A stretch of DNA of 17,985 nucleotides from Flavobacterium psychrophilum (GTDB lineage: Bacteria > Bacteroidota > Bacteroidia > Flavobacteriales > Flavobacteriaceae), in assembly GCA_003243255.1 (NCBI GenBank), contig QFQM01000087.1, forward strand, positions 1-17,985. The letters run 5' to 3'. A program made the translations under genes and the position numbers. The notes beneath the pieces are model-generated. The model was given only the letters and a program-made list of their open reading frames with translations, was not told where the DNA came from and made no database searches. Below, in pieces: positions 1 through 6,324 of the stretch (position 1 is the first letter of the stretch; each line of letters starts with the position of its first letter).

Positions 1-354
1 GGCGAACTCGTTACGGGTATTCCTTTATTCTCTGACGGGAAGTCTTTTGCTATTGAAGCCTGTGAACCTGTTACTGTTCTTGTCTTAGATAAATCAGGAC
101 TGCTTCAGATAGAAAACATCGCAACCCAGATTTCAGTACTATGGAAAAACAGCCTGAGCTATATCTCTTCCAAGATTGAAGAACATACTGATTTCTTTAC
201 GCTTTATACACCATCTGAACGCTATGAGTATATTGCGAAGAACAAACCGGAACTTATTGAAAGAGTACAACCGCATATACTGGCGTCTTATCTCGGAGTG
301 CCTAACGAAACTTTGAACCGTATTAAGCGAAGACGATTACAGCTTAGTATGTAA
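1..354 (+). CDS. Crp/Fnr-family transcriptional regulator, C-terminal part
   Basis: Reading frame 1 is open from the first base to TAA at 352-354, giving 117 residues; the 5' end lies outside the window. The first 30 or so residues look like the end of a cyclic-nucleotide-binding-like beta barrel (G-E-L-V-T-G at the start, then an acidic and hydrophobic strand). A long helix follows, and then a C-terminal segment (L-A-S-Y-L-G-V then E-T-L-N-R-I-K-R) that matches the recognition helix of Bacteroidota Crp/Fnr-like regulators. Full-length relatives are about 190-200 residues, so roughly the last 60% is present. These proteins usually act as small-molecule or redox-responsive DNA-binding regulators. 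The ligand cannot be told from this part. A strong terminator follows within 15 bases. Confidence 0.75.
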   Translation, partial: GELVTGIPLFSDGKSFAIEACEPVTVLVLDKSGLLQIENIATQISVLWKNSLSYISSKIEEHTDFFTLYTPSERYEYIAKNKPELIERVQPHILASYLGVPNETLNRIKRRRLQLSM

Positions 355-364
355 TACATAAGAG

Positions 365-394
365 AAACGGAACCAATCTGGTTCCGTTTTTTTA
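365..394. terminator. intrinsic terminator between convergent genes
   Basis: A perfect 10-bp stem (AAACGGAACC at 365-374, GGTTCCGTTT at 380-389) has a 5-nt loop and runs into a T-rich tract on the plus strand. It follows the Crp-like gene by 10 bases. On the minus strand it lies directly after the HxlR-type gene, whose stop codon overlaps the T tract, so it probably serves both genes. Confidence 0.85.
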
Positions 395-727
395 TTTTCC
401 TATTACTTCTTTGCGATGCTGTTTCCCCCATTTAGATAATGATTCAAGTACATTGTCTAATGATTTTCCATGAGCAGTTATGGAATATTCTACGGTAGGA
501 GGAAAGGTGTCGTATACGTGCCTTTTTATCAGTTTATTTGTTTCGAGAGTTTTTAGTTCTTTCGAAAGCATCTTATCGGTTATGCCAATCTCTCTTGCAA
601 TTTCCTTAAAACGCTTGTTTCCGTTAACCAGAGCTACCATAATAAGCAGTTTCCATCTTCCTTCGAGAGCATCTAAAGCATCTTTAATGGCTAATATATT
701 CTCAGGGCATCCTTCTCTTGTAAGCAT
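392..727 (-). CDS. HxlR-family (DUF24) transcriptional regulator
   Basis: This 111-residue protein has the HxlR winged helix-turn-helix pattern: C-P at residues 7-8, then a helix ending G-R-W-K-L-L-I (about 23-29), the recognition part (F-K-E-I-A then I-T-D-K-M-L-S-K-E-L, about 40-57) and the wing region Y-D-T-F-P-P-T-V-E-Y-S-I-T. Length is typical. Family knowledge: many HxlR/DUF24 proteins (HypR, YodB, CatR) sense quinones, aldehydes or oxidants through a Cys close to the N terminus, and Cys7 here is in that position. It is transcribed divergently from a DoxX-like gene, and the 120-bp gap carries tandem palindromes that are likely its operators. It therefore probably represses the DoxX-like gene and itself. 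The inducer is inferred, not shown. Confidence 0.9.
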   Translation of the reverse strand: MLTREGCPENILAIKDALDALEGRWKLLIMVALVNGNKRFKEIAREIGITDKMLSKELKTLETNKLIKRHVYDTFPPTVEYSITAHGKSLDNVLESLSKWGKQHRKEVIGK

Positions 728-758
728 TTGATCTTATTTTTTACGTTACTTTCCTTTA

Positions 759-799
759 GGATAGTGCTATCCAACGGGATAGTACTATACATTGGATAG
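759..799. promoter_or_regulatory. tandem palindromic operator, probably bound by the HxlR-type regulator
   Basis: Two 14-bp dyads lie 18 bp apart: GGATAGTGCTATCC at 759-772 (perfect 6-bp arms, 2-bp spacer) and GGATAGTACTATAC at 777-790 (perfect 10-bp core ATAGTACTAT). A further GGATAG half-site at 794-799 continues the spacing. They sit in the gap between the divergent HxlR-type and DoxX-like genes, where a dimeric regulator would control both. The spacing of nearly two helical turns suggests dimers binding side by side on one DNA face. Assignment to this regulator is by position. Confidence 0.7.
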
Positions 800-847
800 C
801 AAATGTAAATACTTTTACGACAATTAATAAATCAAATAAAAACAAAT

Positions 848-1213
848 ATGGTTTCAAAAAAGACACGCATCATTTCTATTGTGCTTACTTCATTGATTGG
901 GGTAATGCTTGTAATTGGGGGAGTAATGAAACTACTCAAAGCTGAGCCCGAGTCTATACTGGATCAGCTTGCAAAATATGGCTTTATCGATTATCTGCCA
1001 TATATAGGAATTGTATCATTGCTGGCAGGAGGATTATTGCTTTACCCAAAAACTTCTAATCTAGGTTTCCTGTTGGGAAGCTGTTATTTTGCCGGTGCAA
1101 CAGCGCTGGAGATATCGGGCAAACAACCTTTGGTAGCACCGGTTTTGATTATGATATTATGGGTAGGCATGTTCCTTAGAAATAAAGAAAAGTTTGTGAA
1201 TTCAGGAAAATAA
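848..1213 (+). CDS. DoxX-like family small membrane protein
   Basis: This 121-residue protein has four predicted membrane segments (about 8-29, 48-66, 70-87 and 95-110). The first carries the G-G-V-M-K-L-L motif (residues 24-30) typical of DoxX/DoxD-like proteins. Length fits the short DoxX-like family. Known relatives such as B. subtilis CatD and MhqP are part of quinone and thiol-stress responses and are controlled by HxlR or MarR-type regulators. Here the gene is divergent from an HxlR-type regulator, which suggests the same wiring. The biochemical activity of these proteins is poorly defined. The start at 848 is the first ATG and follows an A-rich leader without a Shine-Dalgarno sequence, as is usual in Bacteroidota. 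Confidence 0.8.
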   Translation: MVSKKTRIISIVLTSLIGVMLVIGGVMKLLKAEPESILDQLAKYGFIDYLPYIGIVSLLAGGLLLYPKTSNLGFLLGSCYFAGATALEISGKQPLVAPVLIMILWVGMFLRNKEKFVNSGK

Positions 1214-1215
1214 AA

Positions 1216-1238
1216 AAGCGGAACCACTGGTTCCGCTT
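1216..1238. terminator. intrinsic terminator between DoxX-like gene and tpiA
   Basis: A 10-bp stem (AAGCGGAACC at 1216-1225, GGTTCCGCTT at 1229-1238) has a 3-nt loop. The minus-strand side runs into a long T tract, so it is strong for tpiA. The plus-strand side is T/C-rich and may also stop the DoxX-like transcript. The stem core GGAACC/GGTTCC is shared with the terminator at 365-394. Confidence 0.85.
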
Positions 1239-1260
1239 CTCATTTATATATGTATCTTAA

Positions 1261-2013
1261 TTAGATAGCATTCACGATAGCAAGGAAATCATCTGCTTTA
1301 AGTGATGCCCCACCGATTAGTCCGCCGTCAACATCCGGCTTACCGAATATTTCACGGGCGTTGTCTGCCTTAACGCTTCCTCCGTAAAGGATAGACGTGT
1401 TTTTAGCAACAGTTTCGCTCACATTTGTTGCGATAAGGTTACGGATGAACGCGTGCATTTCCTGAGCCTGCTCAGGCGATGCTGTTTCTCCTGTACCGAT
1501 AGCCCATACCGGCTCGTATGCAAGAACGATATTGTTCCAGTCGCTTTCGCTAATGTGGAACAAAGCTTCTCTTAACTGAGATTCTACAAGATTGAAGTGG
1601 TTGCCCGACTGTCTGTCAGCCAACTCTTCACCGAAGCAGAAGATGATGGTAAGATTGTGTTTAAGTGCTGTATTTACTTTTTCAGCCAGTAAAGCATTGG
1701 TTTCACCAAAGTAAGCCCTTCTTTCAGAGTGACCAAGGATAACCGTGTTTACATGGATGCCTTTTAGCATGCCTACAGAAATTTCTCCCGTATAAGCACC
1801 GCTTTCCGCCTGGTGCATATTTTGTGCAGCAACGATTATACCTGTTCCGTTAGTTTGCTGTACTGCAGCCTGAAGGTTTACAAAAGTAGGGGCAACCACT
1901 ACTTTGGCAATGCCGCCTTCCTGTTTTTTAGCGATAATTTCAGCAAGAAGCGCCTGTGTCTGTGCGCTGTCGTTGTTCATCTTCCAGTTTCCTGCAACGA
2001 TTTGTTTTCTCAT
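1261..2013 (-). CDS. tpiA: triosephosphate isomerase
   Basis: The enzyme interconverts dihydroxyacetone phosphate and glyceraldehyde 3-phosphate in cytosolic glycolysis and gluconeogenesis. All catalytic landmarks are visible in 250 residues, the usual length: A-G-N-W-K-M-N with Lys11, G-H-S-E-R-R with electrophile His95, and A-Y-E-P-V-W with general base Glu167. The flexible loop 6 follows (V-W-A-I-G-T-G, 169-175), and G-G-S-V is the phosphate-binding segment near residue 212. The start codon overlaps the stop of the upstream tlpA-like gene by one base (TAATG), so the two are translationally coupled. A terminator follows about 20 bases after the stop, ending this operon. Confidence 0.98.
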   Translation of the reverse strand: MRKQIVAGNWKMNNDSAQTQALLAEIIAKKQEGGIAKVVVAPTFVNLQAAVQQTNGTGIIVAAQNMHQAESGAYTGEISVGMLKGIHVNTVILGHSERRAYFGETNALLAEKVNTALKHNLTIIFCFGEELADRQSGNHFNLVESQLREALFHISESDWNNIVLAYEPVWAIGTGETASPEQAQEMHAFIRNLIATNVSETVAKNTSILYGGSVKADNAREIFGKPDVDGGLIGGASLKADDFLAIVNAI

Positions 2014-2513
2014 TATTTAAGTTTTTTTAGAATAGCGATAAGATTGGCATCATCAGCTTCGATAGCTTTAAACAATGCGATTTTTCCTGTTTTGTCAACC
2101 ACCATATAGCGAGGAATCCAGTCCAGCTTAATGTCACGGGCAAAGTCACCTTCTTTCATGCTTTTGCCTACGTGGTAGTTGTCACCATTTACCTTATATT
2201 TTTCAATTCCTTCTTTCCATTTTTCATCAACCCTGTCATACGAAAGGAAAACATAGTCAACATTAGGGAATTGTTTCTGAAGGTCGTGCACTTTGGGCAT
2301 ACCTTTAATACAGTCAGGACACCATGATGCCCATACATCTATTACAACGGTTTTGCCTTTATGTTTGGCAAGAACGTCTTTAAAGGCAACCTCTTTGCCT
2401 TCAGGAGTAGTCATTTTTGAATCAAGAACCGCTTTGGTAAAAGTGGTTTCCTGTGCCTGTGAGCATGAAAATATGCCGAACAGGATTATAGGTAATAAAA
2501 GAAGTTTTTTCAT
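2013..2513 (-). CDS. TlpA-like thioredoxin-fold lipoprotein
   Basis: This 166-residue protein has a lipoprotein signal (basic start, hydrophobic stretch, lipobox G-I-F-S-C with Cys17) followed by a thioredoxin fold with active site W-C-P-D-C (Cys65, Cys68). The cis-Pro region appears as W-I-P-R-Y near residue 133. It is expected to be anchored to a membrane facing the periplasm and to reduce or exchange disulfides, as TlpA/ResA-like proteins do. Its partner is unknown. The gene is coupled to tpiA by a one-base stop/start overlap. This pairing seems conserved in Flavobacteriaceae by my recollection and does not imply a role in glycolysis. Confidence 0.9.
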   Translation of the reverse strand: MKKLLLLPIILFGIFSCSQAQETTFTKAVLDSKMTTPEGKEVAFKDVLAKHKGKTVVIDVWASWCPDCIKGMPKVHDLQKQFPNVDYVFLSYDRVDEKWKEGIEKYKVNGDNYHVGKSMKEGDFARDIKLDWIPRYMVVDKTGKIALFKAIEADDANLIAILKKLK

Positions 2514-2533
2514 TTTTATTTATTAAAGAGTAA

Positions 2534-2541
2534 CAAATTTA
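2534..2541 (-). promoter_or_regulatory. candidate -7 box upstream of the tlpA-like gene
   Basis: On the minus strand this reads TAAATTTG, a full match to the Bacteroidota sigma-ABfr -7 consensus TAnnTTTG. It lies 21 bp before the tlpA-like start. A TTTG at 2560-2557 could be the -33 element, but the 15-bp spacing is short. It suggests tlpA-tpiA has its own promoter. Confidence 0.4.
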
Positions 2542-2597
2542 CAATAAGGTGTCGAACAAATTTCTGCCGTTAACTAAAAAAATATTATAGTTGTTAA

Positions 2598-3392
2598 CTA
2601 CAACGTTTTTTCATATTCCTCTTTAAAATCCGATATGGTACCATTATCCAGCTTAAAAGAGCCTTTGACAATAAGATGTTCTTTATATGATGGTCTCATT
2701 TCTACCGGGATATATTCAGGATAAACTGGAACTGCCGGATAGTAAGTGTAATCATAATATATTTTTTTATCCTTCGCGCTATATGTAATAAAATCGTCTT
2801 TAAATGGGGTGTCTACGTAAAGTGTTATGAAAAACGATTTTTTGTCTTTAGTAAGATGATTTTTTAAGACAGCCGGTAGACTTATATTATTTTTTACAAG
2901 CTTCTGTTTCATAAGTTTGTTCTTTTTTAACTTGTGTTTTTCCATCTTCAAGTTATGCTCCAGCGAAAAAGAGGCTATCACAGTGTCGTAATCTATAATT
3001 ATATAACTACCATCTTCAGTAGGTGTTATGCTGTAAATTGTAGAGAAACCACTATTTTCCTTAATATGACCTGAAGCGAATTGTGTAACCGAATAATGAA
3101 AATCGACTACTGAAAATCGATAATTCAACTTGCCGGAGAATACAAAAATTTTAAAAGCATTATCAGGAGAGTAATACACCGTTCCTCCATTACAGCGTTC
3201 TGGCTGAGGGATACTGTCCATTTCCAGTTCTTTAAGCTGTTTCTTTTCGGCATGTGAACGGAAATACTTTAAAAGCAGGCTGTCGTTTTCTTTATTATAG
3301 CTTTTTAGGGCCTTTTTAATAGTTGTATCCTGTGCCTGTATGCTCATACAGAATGACAACGAAAGGATAATAAAAAGTATGGTTTTTTTCAT
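2598..3392 (-). CDS. exported protein of unknown function
   Basis: I do not recognise this 264-residue protein. It begins with a clear Sec signal peptide (M-K-K-T, hydrophobic core, likely cleavage after S-I-Q-A near residue 20, leaving Q-D-T), so the product should be periplasmic or outer-membrane associated. The mature part is rich in Lys, Tyr and beta-prone stretches. It has a Lys-rich segment at about 150-168 and a Tyr/Pro-rich stretch at about 210-235 (Y-Y-P-A-V-P-V-Y-P-E-Y-I-P-V). No catalytic motif stands out. It starts 9 bp after the permease gene stop and is probably cotranscribed with it. The low-complexity Lys run suggests a fast-evolving lineage-specific protein. Confidence 0.75.
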   Translation of the reverse strand: MKKTILFIILSLSFCMSIQAQDTTIKKALKSYNKENDSLLLKYFRSHAEKKQLKELEMDSIPQPERCNGGTVYYSPDNAFKIFVFSGKLNYRFSVVDFHYSVTQFASGHIKENSGFSTIYSITPTEDGSYIIIDYDTVIASFSLEHNLKMEKHKLKKNKLMKQKLVKNNISLPAVLKNHLTKDKKSFFITLYVDTPFKDDFITYSAKDKKIYYDYTYYPAVPVYPEYIPVEMRPSYKEHLIVKGSFKLDNGTISDFKEEYEKTL

Positions 3393-3401
3393 GAATGAGG
3401 T

Positions 3402-4478
3402 TTAGCTTAGTCGTATCCTCGGATCAAGATACGCATAAATAAGGTCGACAAGGATATTGATAATTACGAATGTTGCGGCAATCACCAGTACCGATCCCAT
3501 GATAACAGGAAGGTCAAGCGTATTCAGAGCTTCCACAACCTCTTTTCCCAAGCCGTTCCACCCAAAGATATATTCCACGAATACAGCCCCGGCAAGCATT
3601 GAGGCAAACCATCCAGAGATAGCGGTCACAACCGGATTTAGGGCATTCTTCAGGGCATGTTTGCGGATAATGCGAAGTTCGCTAAGCCCTTTTGCCCTTG
3701 CTGTACGTATATAATCCTGATTCAGCACTTCAAGCAGTGAATTACGCATCAGCTGTATCACGACTCCAAGGGGACGTATACCTAATACTACCGCCGGCAG
3801 TATGATGTTTTTCCATTTTATGTACGAGCCTTCACCAAAGTCGTCTACTTCATATAAGCTGCCTGTCATTTCCAGTCCTGTGACTTTATGCAAAACAAAC
3901 CCGAAAAGCCATGCAAACAATATCGCAGCAAAGAAAGACGGAAGGCTCATGCCAAGTGTACTTACAAGTGCAATTGTTCTGTCTATCCACGTATCTTTAT
4001 ACAATGCCGATATGATTCCGAAAATAATCCCAATAACAATAGCTATCACAATCGCAAAAATGGCAAGCACTACCGTATTGGGTAAAGTGTCGCCTATAAC
4101 CTGTGTTACTTTTTTACCGCTTTTCTGGAAACTCTCACGCAGATAAGGTGCTTTGATAACGGTAGTTGTACCACCAATCGTAAACAATCGTAACGCACTG
4201 TATTTTCCTCCTGACAGATAGGTGTAATCATCAGCATTTGTGCTATGAAACGAAACAGGGGATAGGTCGTTGAGGTAGTACAGGTATTGTGTTGATACCG
4301 GCTTATCAAAACCATACTTCTTTTTTATGAGTGCCAGTTGTTCCGAATTTTCATTCTGATCCAGCATCATACGTGCCGGATCTCCCGGAAGGACTGTAAA
4401 TAAAAAGAATATGACAGTGATTACACCAAAAAGCGTAAGCAAAGCATATCCTGTTTTATGTAAAAAATATCGAATCAA
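3402..4478 (-). CDS. ABC transporter permease, DppB/OppB type
   Basis: This 358-residue inner-membrane protein has the first helix at residues 10-30 and the P-G-D-P motif (31-34) typical of the OppB/DppB/NikB group. The transmembrane domain covers about 130-350 with five further helices. The EAA loop that contacts the ATPase is R-T-A-R-A-K-G-L-S-E-L-R-I-I-R-K-H-A-L (258-276), and the C terminus is Y-L-D-P-R-I. Family members import peptides or nickel, working with a second permease, one or two ATPases and a binding protein. None of these is next to it here, so the partners are elsewhere or the gene has been separated from its system. A periplasmic insertion between the first helix and the domain (about 60-125) is longer than in typical DppB. 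Confidence 0.92.
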   Translation of the reverse strand: MIRYFLHKTGYALLTLFGVITVIFFLFTVLPGDPARMMLDQNENSEQLALIKKKYGFDKPVSTQYLYYLNDLSPVSFHSTNADDYTYLSGGKYSALRLFTIGGTTTVIKAPYLRESFQKSGKKVTQVIGDTLPNTVVLAIFAIVIAIVIGIIFGIISALYKDTWIDRTIALVSTLGMSLPSFFAAILFAWLFGFVLHKVTGLEMTGSLYEVDDFGEGSYIKWKNIILPAVVLGIRPLGVVIQLMRNSLLEVLNQDYIRTARAKGLSELRIIRKHALKNALNPVVTAISGWFASMLAGAVFVEYIFGWNGLGKEVVEALNTLDLPVIMGSVLVIAATFVIINILVDLIYAYLDPRIRLS

Positions 4479-4547
4479 TTATCTGTTTTTTAGGTGTTTG
4501 ATTTTAGTTTTTCATCTATTATCTCAAATCTAACATCTCACGTCTCT

Positions 4548-5639
4548 TTACTTCTTAATTTCTGAATACGGCTTTTTATACACCTTCATCAGTTCAGAGG
4601 CAACAAATTTCTTTTCGTTAATGCCGTCCCATTCTTTAATCTTGTTCCCATTCCACAGGTAAACAACCCCCGGAGTGTCTTTGCTGTTGCCAAGCACTTT
4701 CCAGAAGGTAATGATATCAATCACTTTGTATGGGTATTGTGCTCCGGCGAACTTAAAGAAGTCAGGTATTTTCTCTGCTTCCTCATCCATAAAGATGATC
4801 TGTACTTCAGGGAAGTCTTTGTTTTTAGCTTTCATTTCTGTCAGCTGTTTTGCAGTGTCCATGCAGTGCTCACAACCAGGGGCGAACAGCGCAACGATTT
4901 TTTTACCTTTATCTACATTCGAAAAATAAGAAGCATAACCTGATTTAGCAGGTTTAGGCTCATCTGCCACAGCTTGTTTTTCAACATCTTTCGATACAGT
5001 CTCTGTAGCAGGAGTTACCGTTGCTTCAGGAGATACAGTAGTTATAGTGTCTGTTGGGGTTTCTTCGGTAATGTCTTTTACTTCAATTGCTCCTGAATCA
5101 TCAATAGTAATGTTTTGTACGGGTTGGATAGGAGCTACCATAAAAATACCTAGTATACATGCTAACGTAACCGTTGTAAGCACCCAGAAATTATTTCGGT
5201 CTGATCCGGCTGGCAATAGTTTGTATAACCAAACCAATAATCCGACAGCTACTATATTTTTAATGATGGCTTCTACCGGTGTCATAGGCAATAGTTCGCC
5301 AAAACATCCACAGTTCCCGCCATTTCCGCTGGTAAGCGTTTGGATTGTAAGATGACCAATAAAAACTAATAATAGTATTATAGTTGCTGGAGTTACAAAG
5401 CGTTTTAGCCAGTGTGGCTGAAGCAATAAAAGTCCCAAAGCGAATTCTATTCCTATAAGCGTTCTTGAAAACAGTGATGCAAAACCTTCAGAGAATCCCA
5501 TCGGATAGAGTTGCTTTACCTCAAATGTAGAGATGGCAAAATAAGGCGACGGATACATTTTGGCTACAGCCGAAATGATGAATAAAAAGGCTACAACAAT
5601 GCGTATTGCTAAGGGGATATATTTTTTGAAATTGTCCAT
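4548..5639 (-). CDS. BT_3928-type protein: DoxX/MauE-like membrane domain plus thioredoxin-like domain
   Basis: This 363-residue protein has an N-terminal membrane domain with helices at about 8-28, 55-75, 83-102, 122-143 and 150-170, and a C-G-C-F-G motif (Cys110, Cys112) typical of MauE/DoxX-like proteins. A Thr/Pro/Glu-rich linker (about 185-232) leads to a soluble thioredoxin-like domain with P-G-C-E-H-C (Cys256, Cys259). The layout suggests electrons or disulfides pass between a membrane Cys pair and an extracytoplasmic CxxC, but the substrate is unknown. It lies 58 bp downstream of the DUF1599 gene and 69 bp upstream of the permease on the same strand. This neighbourhood is recurrent in Bacteroidota by my recollection. 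Confidence 0.85.
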   Translation of the reverse strand: MDNFKKYIPLAIRIVVAFLFIISAVAKMYPSPYFAISTFEVKQLYPMGFSEGFASLFSRTLIGIEFALGLLLLQPHWLKRFVTPATIILLLVFIGHLTIQTLTSGNGGNCGCFGELLPMTPVEAIIKNIVAVGLLVWLYKLLPAGSDRNNFWVLTTVTLACILGIFMVAPIQPVQNITIDDSGAIEVKDITEETPTDTITTVSPEATVTPATETVSKDVEKQAVADEPKPAKSGYASYFSNVDKGKKIVALFAPGCEHCMDTAKQLTEMKAKNKDFPEVQIIFMDEEAEKIPDFFKFAGAQYPYKVIDIITFWKVLGNSKDTPGVVYLWNGNKIKEWDGINEKKFVASELMKVYKKPYSEIKK

Positions 5640-5656
5640 TGGTAAGAGTTTTTTCT

Positions 5657-5664
5657 CAAATTTA
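5657..5664 (-). promoter_or_regulatory. candidate -7 box upstream of the BT_3928-type gene
   Basis: The minus strand reads TAAATTTG, identical to the candidate box before the tlpA-like gene and matching TAnnTTTG. It lies 18 bp before the start codon. No clear -33 TTTG is seen at the usual spacing. Confidence 0.3.
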
Positions 5665-5697
5665 AGGCTTATGCCAATTCGATTTGTTAATGACTTG

Positions 5698-6240
5698 TTA
5701 TTGACCGAATTTCATCAATATCAAAGCAAAAACAGCATAGTTTATCATATCCTGATAGTTGGCATCAATACCTTCAGATACAAGCGTCTTACCTTTGTTG
5801 TCTTCAATCTGCTTTACGCGAAGTATCTTTTGAAGGATAAGATCTGTTAGTGAGCTTACGCGCATATCCCTCCATGCTTCACCATAGTCATGGTTTTTAG
5901 CCTCCATAAGGGTTTTGGTAAGTCCCAGTTTTTCGTCATACAACTTTGTAGCTTCCTCAACATCAAGATCCGGCTGGTCGGCAACACCTCTTTCAAGGCT
6001 TATCAGTGCCATGATAGAGTAGTTGATGATGCCGATGAATTCTCCGGTTTCATCCTCATCTACTTTGCGCACTTCATTCTCCTGAAGGCTGCGGATGCGT
6101 TGCGCCTTTATAAATATCTGGTCGGTAAGCGATGGCAGGCGAAGTATGCGCCATGCACTTCCGTAATCTTTCATTTTGTTGATGTATAGCTGTCTGCAGA
6201 TTGCAATTACCTTGTCGTATTCCTGGGAAGTATTACTCAT
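5698..6240 (-). CDS. DUF1599 domain protein with internal duplication
   Basis: This 180-residue cytosolic protein has no signal or membrane segment. It consists of two similar halves. The first has K-D-Y-G-S-A-W-R (24-31), S-L-T-D-Q-I (37-42) and I-N-Y-S-I-M-A-L-I (72-80). The second has H-D-Y-G-E-A-W-R (117-124), S-L-T-D-L-I (130-135) and I-N-Y-A-V-F-A-L-I (166-174). This matches DUF1599. The acidic residues and helical make-up resemble the all-alpha NTP pyrophosphatase-like fold, but that link is inference. It is the first gene of the minus-strand run and diverges from folP. Sharing a promoter region with folP hints at nucleotide or folate metabolism without proving it. Confidence 0.88.
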   Translation of the reverse strand: MSNTSQEYDKVIAICRQLYINKMKDYGSAWRILRLPSLTDQIFIKAQRIRSLQENEVRKVDEDETGEFIGIINYSIMALISLERGVADQPDLDVEEATKLYDEKLGLTKTLMEAKNHDYGEAWRDMRVSSLTDLILQKILRVKQIEDNKGKTLVSEGIDANYQDMINYAVFALILMKFGQ

Positions 6241-6248
6241 TTAAGTAG

Positions 6249-6256
6249 TATCTTTG
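6249..6256 (+). promoter_or_regulatory. folP: candidate -7 box for folP
   Basis: TATCTTTG matches TAnnTTTG and lies 68 bp before the folP start. No good -33 TTTG is visible. It lies within the leader of the divergent DUF1599 gene, so the two promoters would overlap. Confidence 0.35.
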
Positions 6257-6271
6257 TATGTGAAATTTTTT

Positions 6272-6302
6272 CAAATGTAATAAAAAAGCCCCCTAAAGGC
6301 AA
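6272..6302 (-). promoter_or_regulatory. candidate promoter for the DUF1599 gene and downstream run
   Basis: On the minus strand a TTG at 6302-6300 is followed after 20 bp by TACATTTG (6279-6272), which matches the Bacteroidota -33/-7 arrangement. Transcription would begin about 20-25 bp before the DUF1599 start codon. Confidence 0.45.
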
Positions 6303-6324
6303 GGGCGATTTAAAAATAGAAGCT

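Noticed and set aside
6281..6312. Terminator-like AAAAAAGCCCCC before folP
   Set aside because: The right arm (GGCAAGGGCGATTT) does not pair properly and there is no T tract. It is at most a decayed hairpin.
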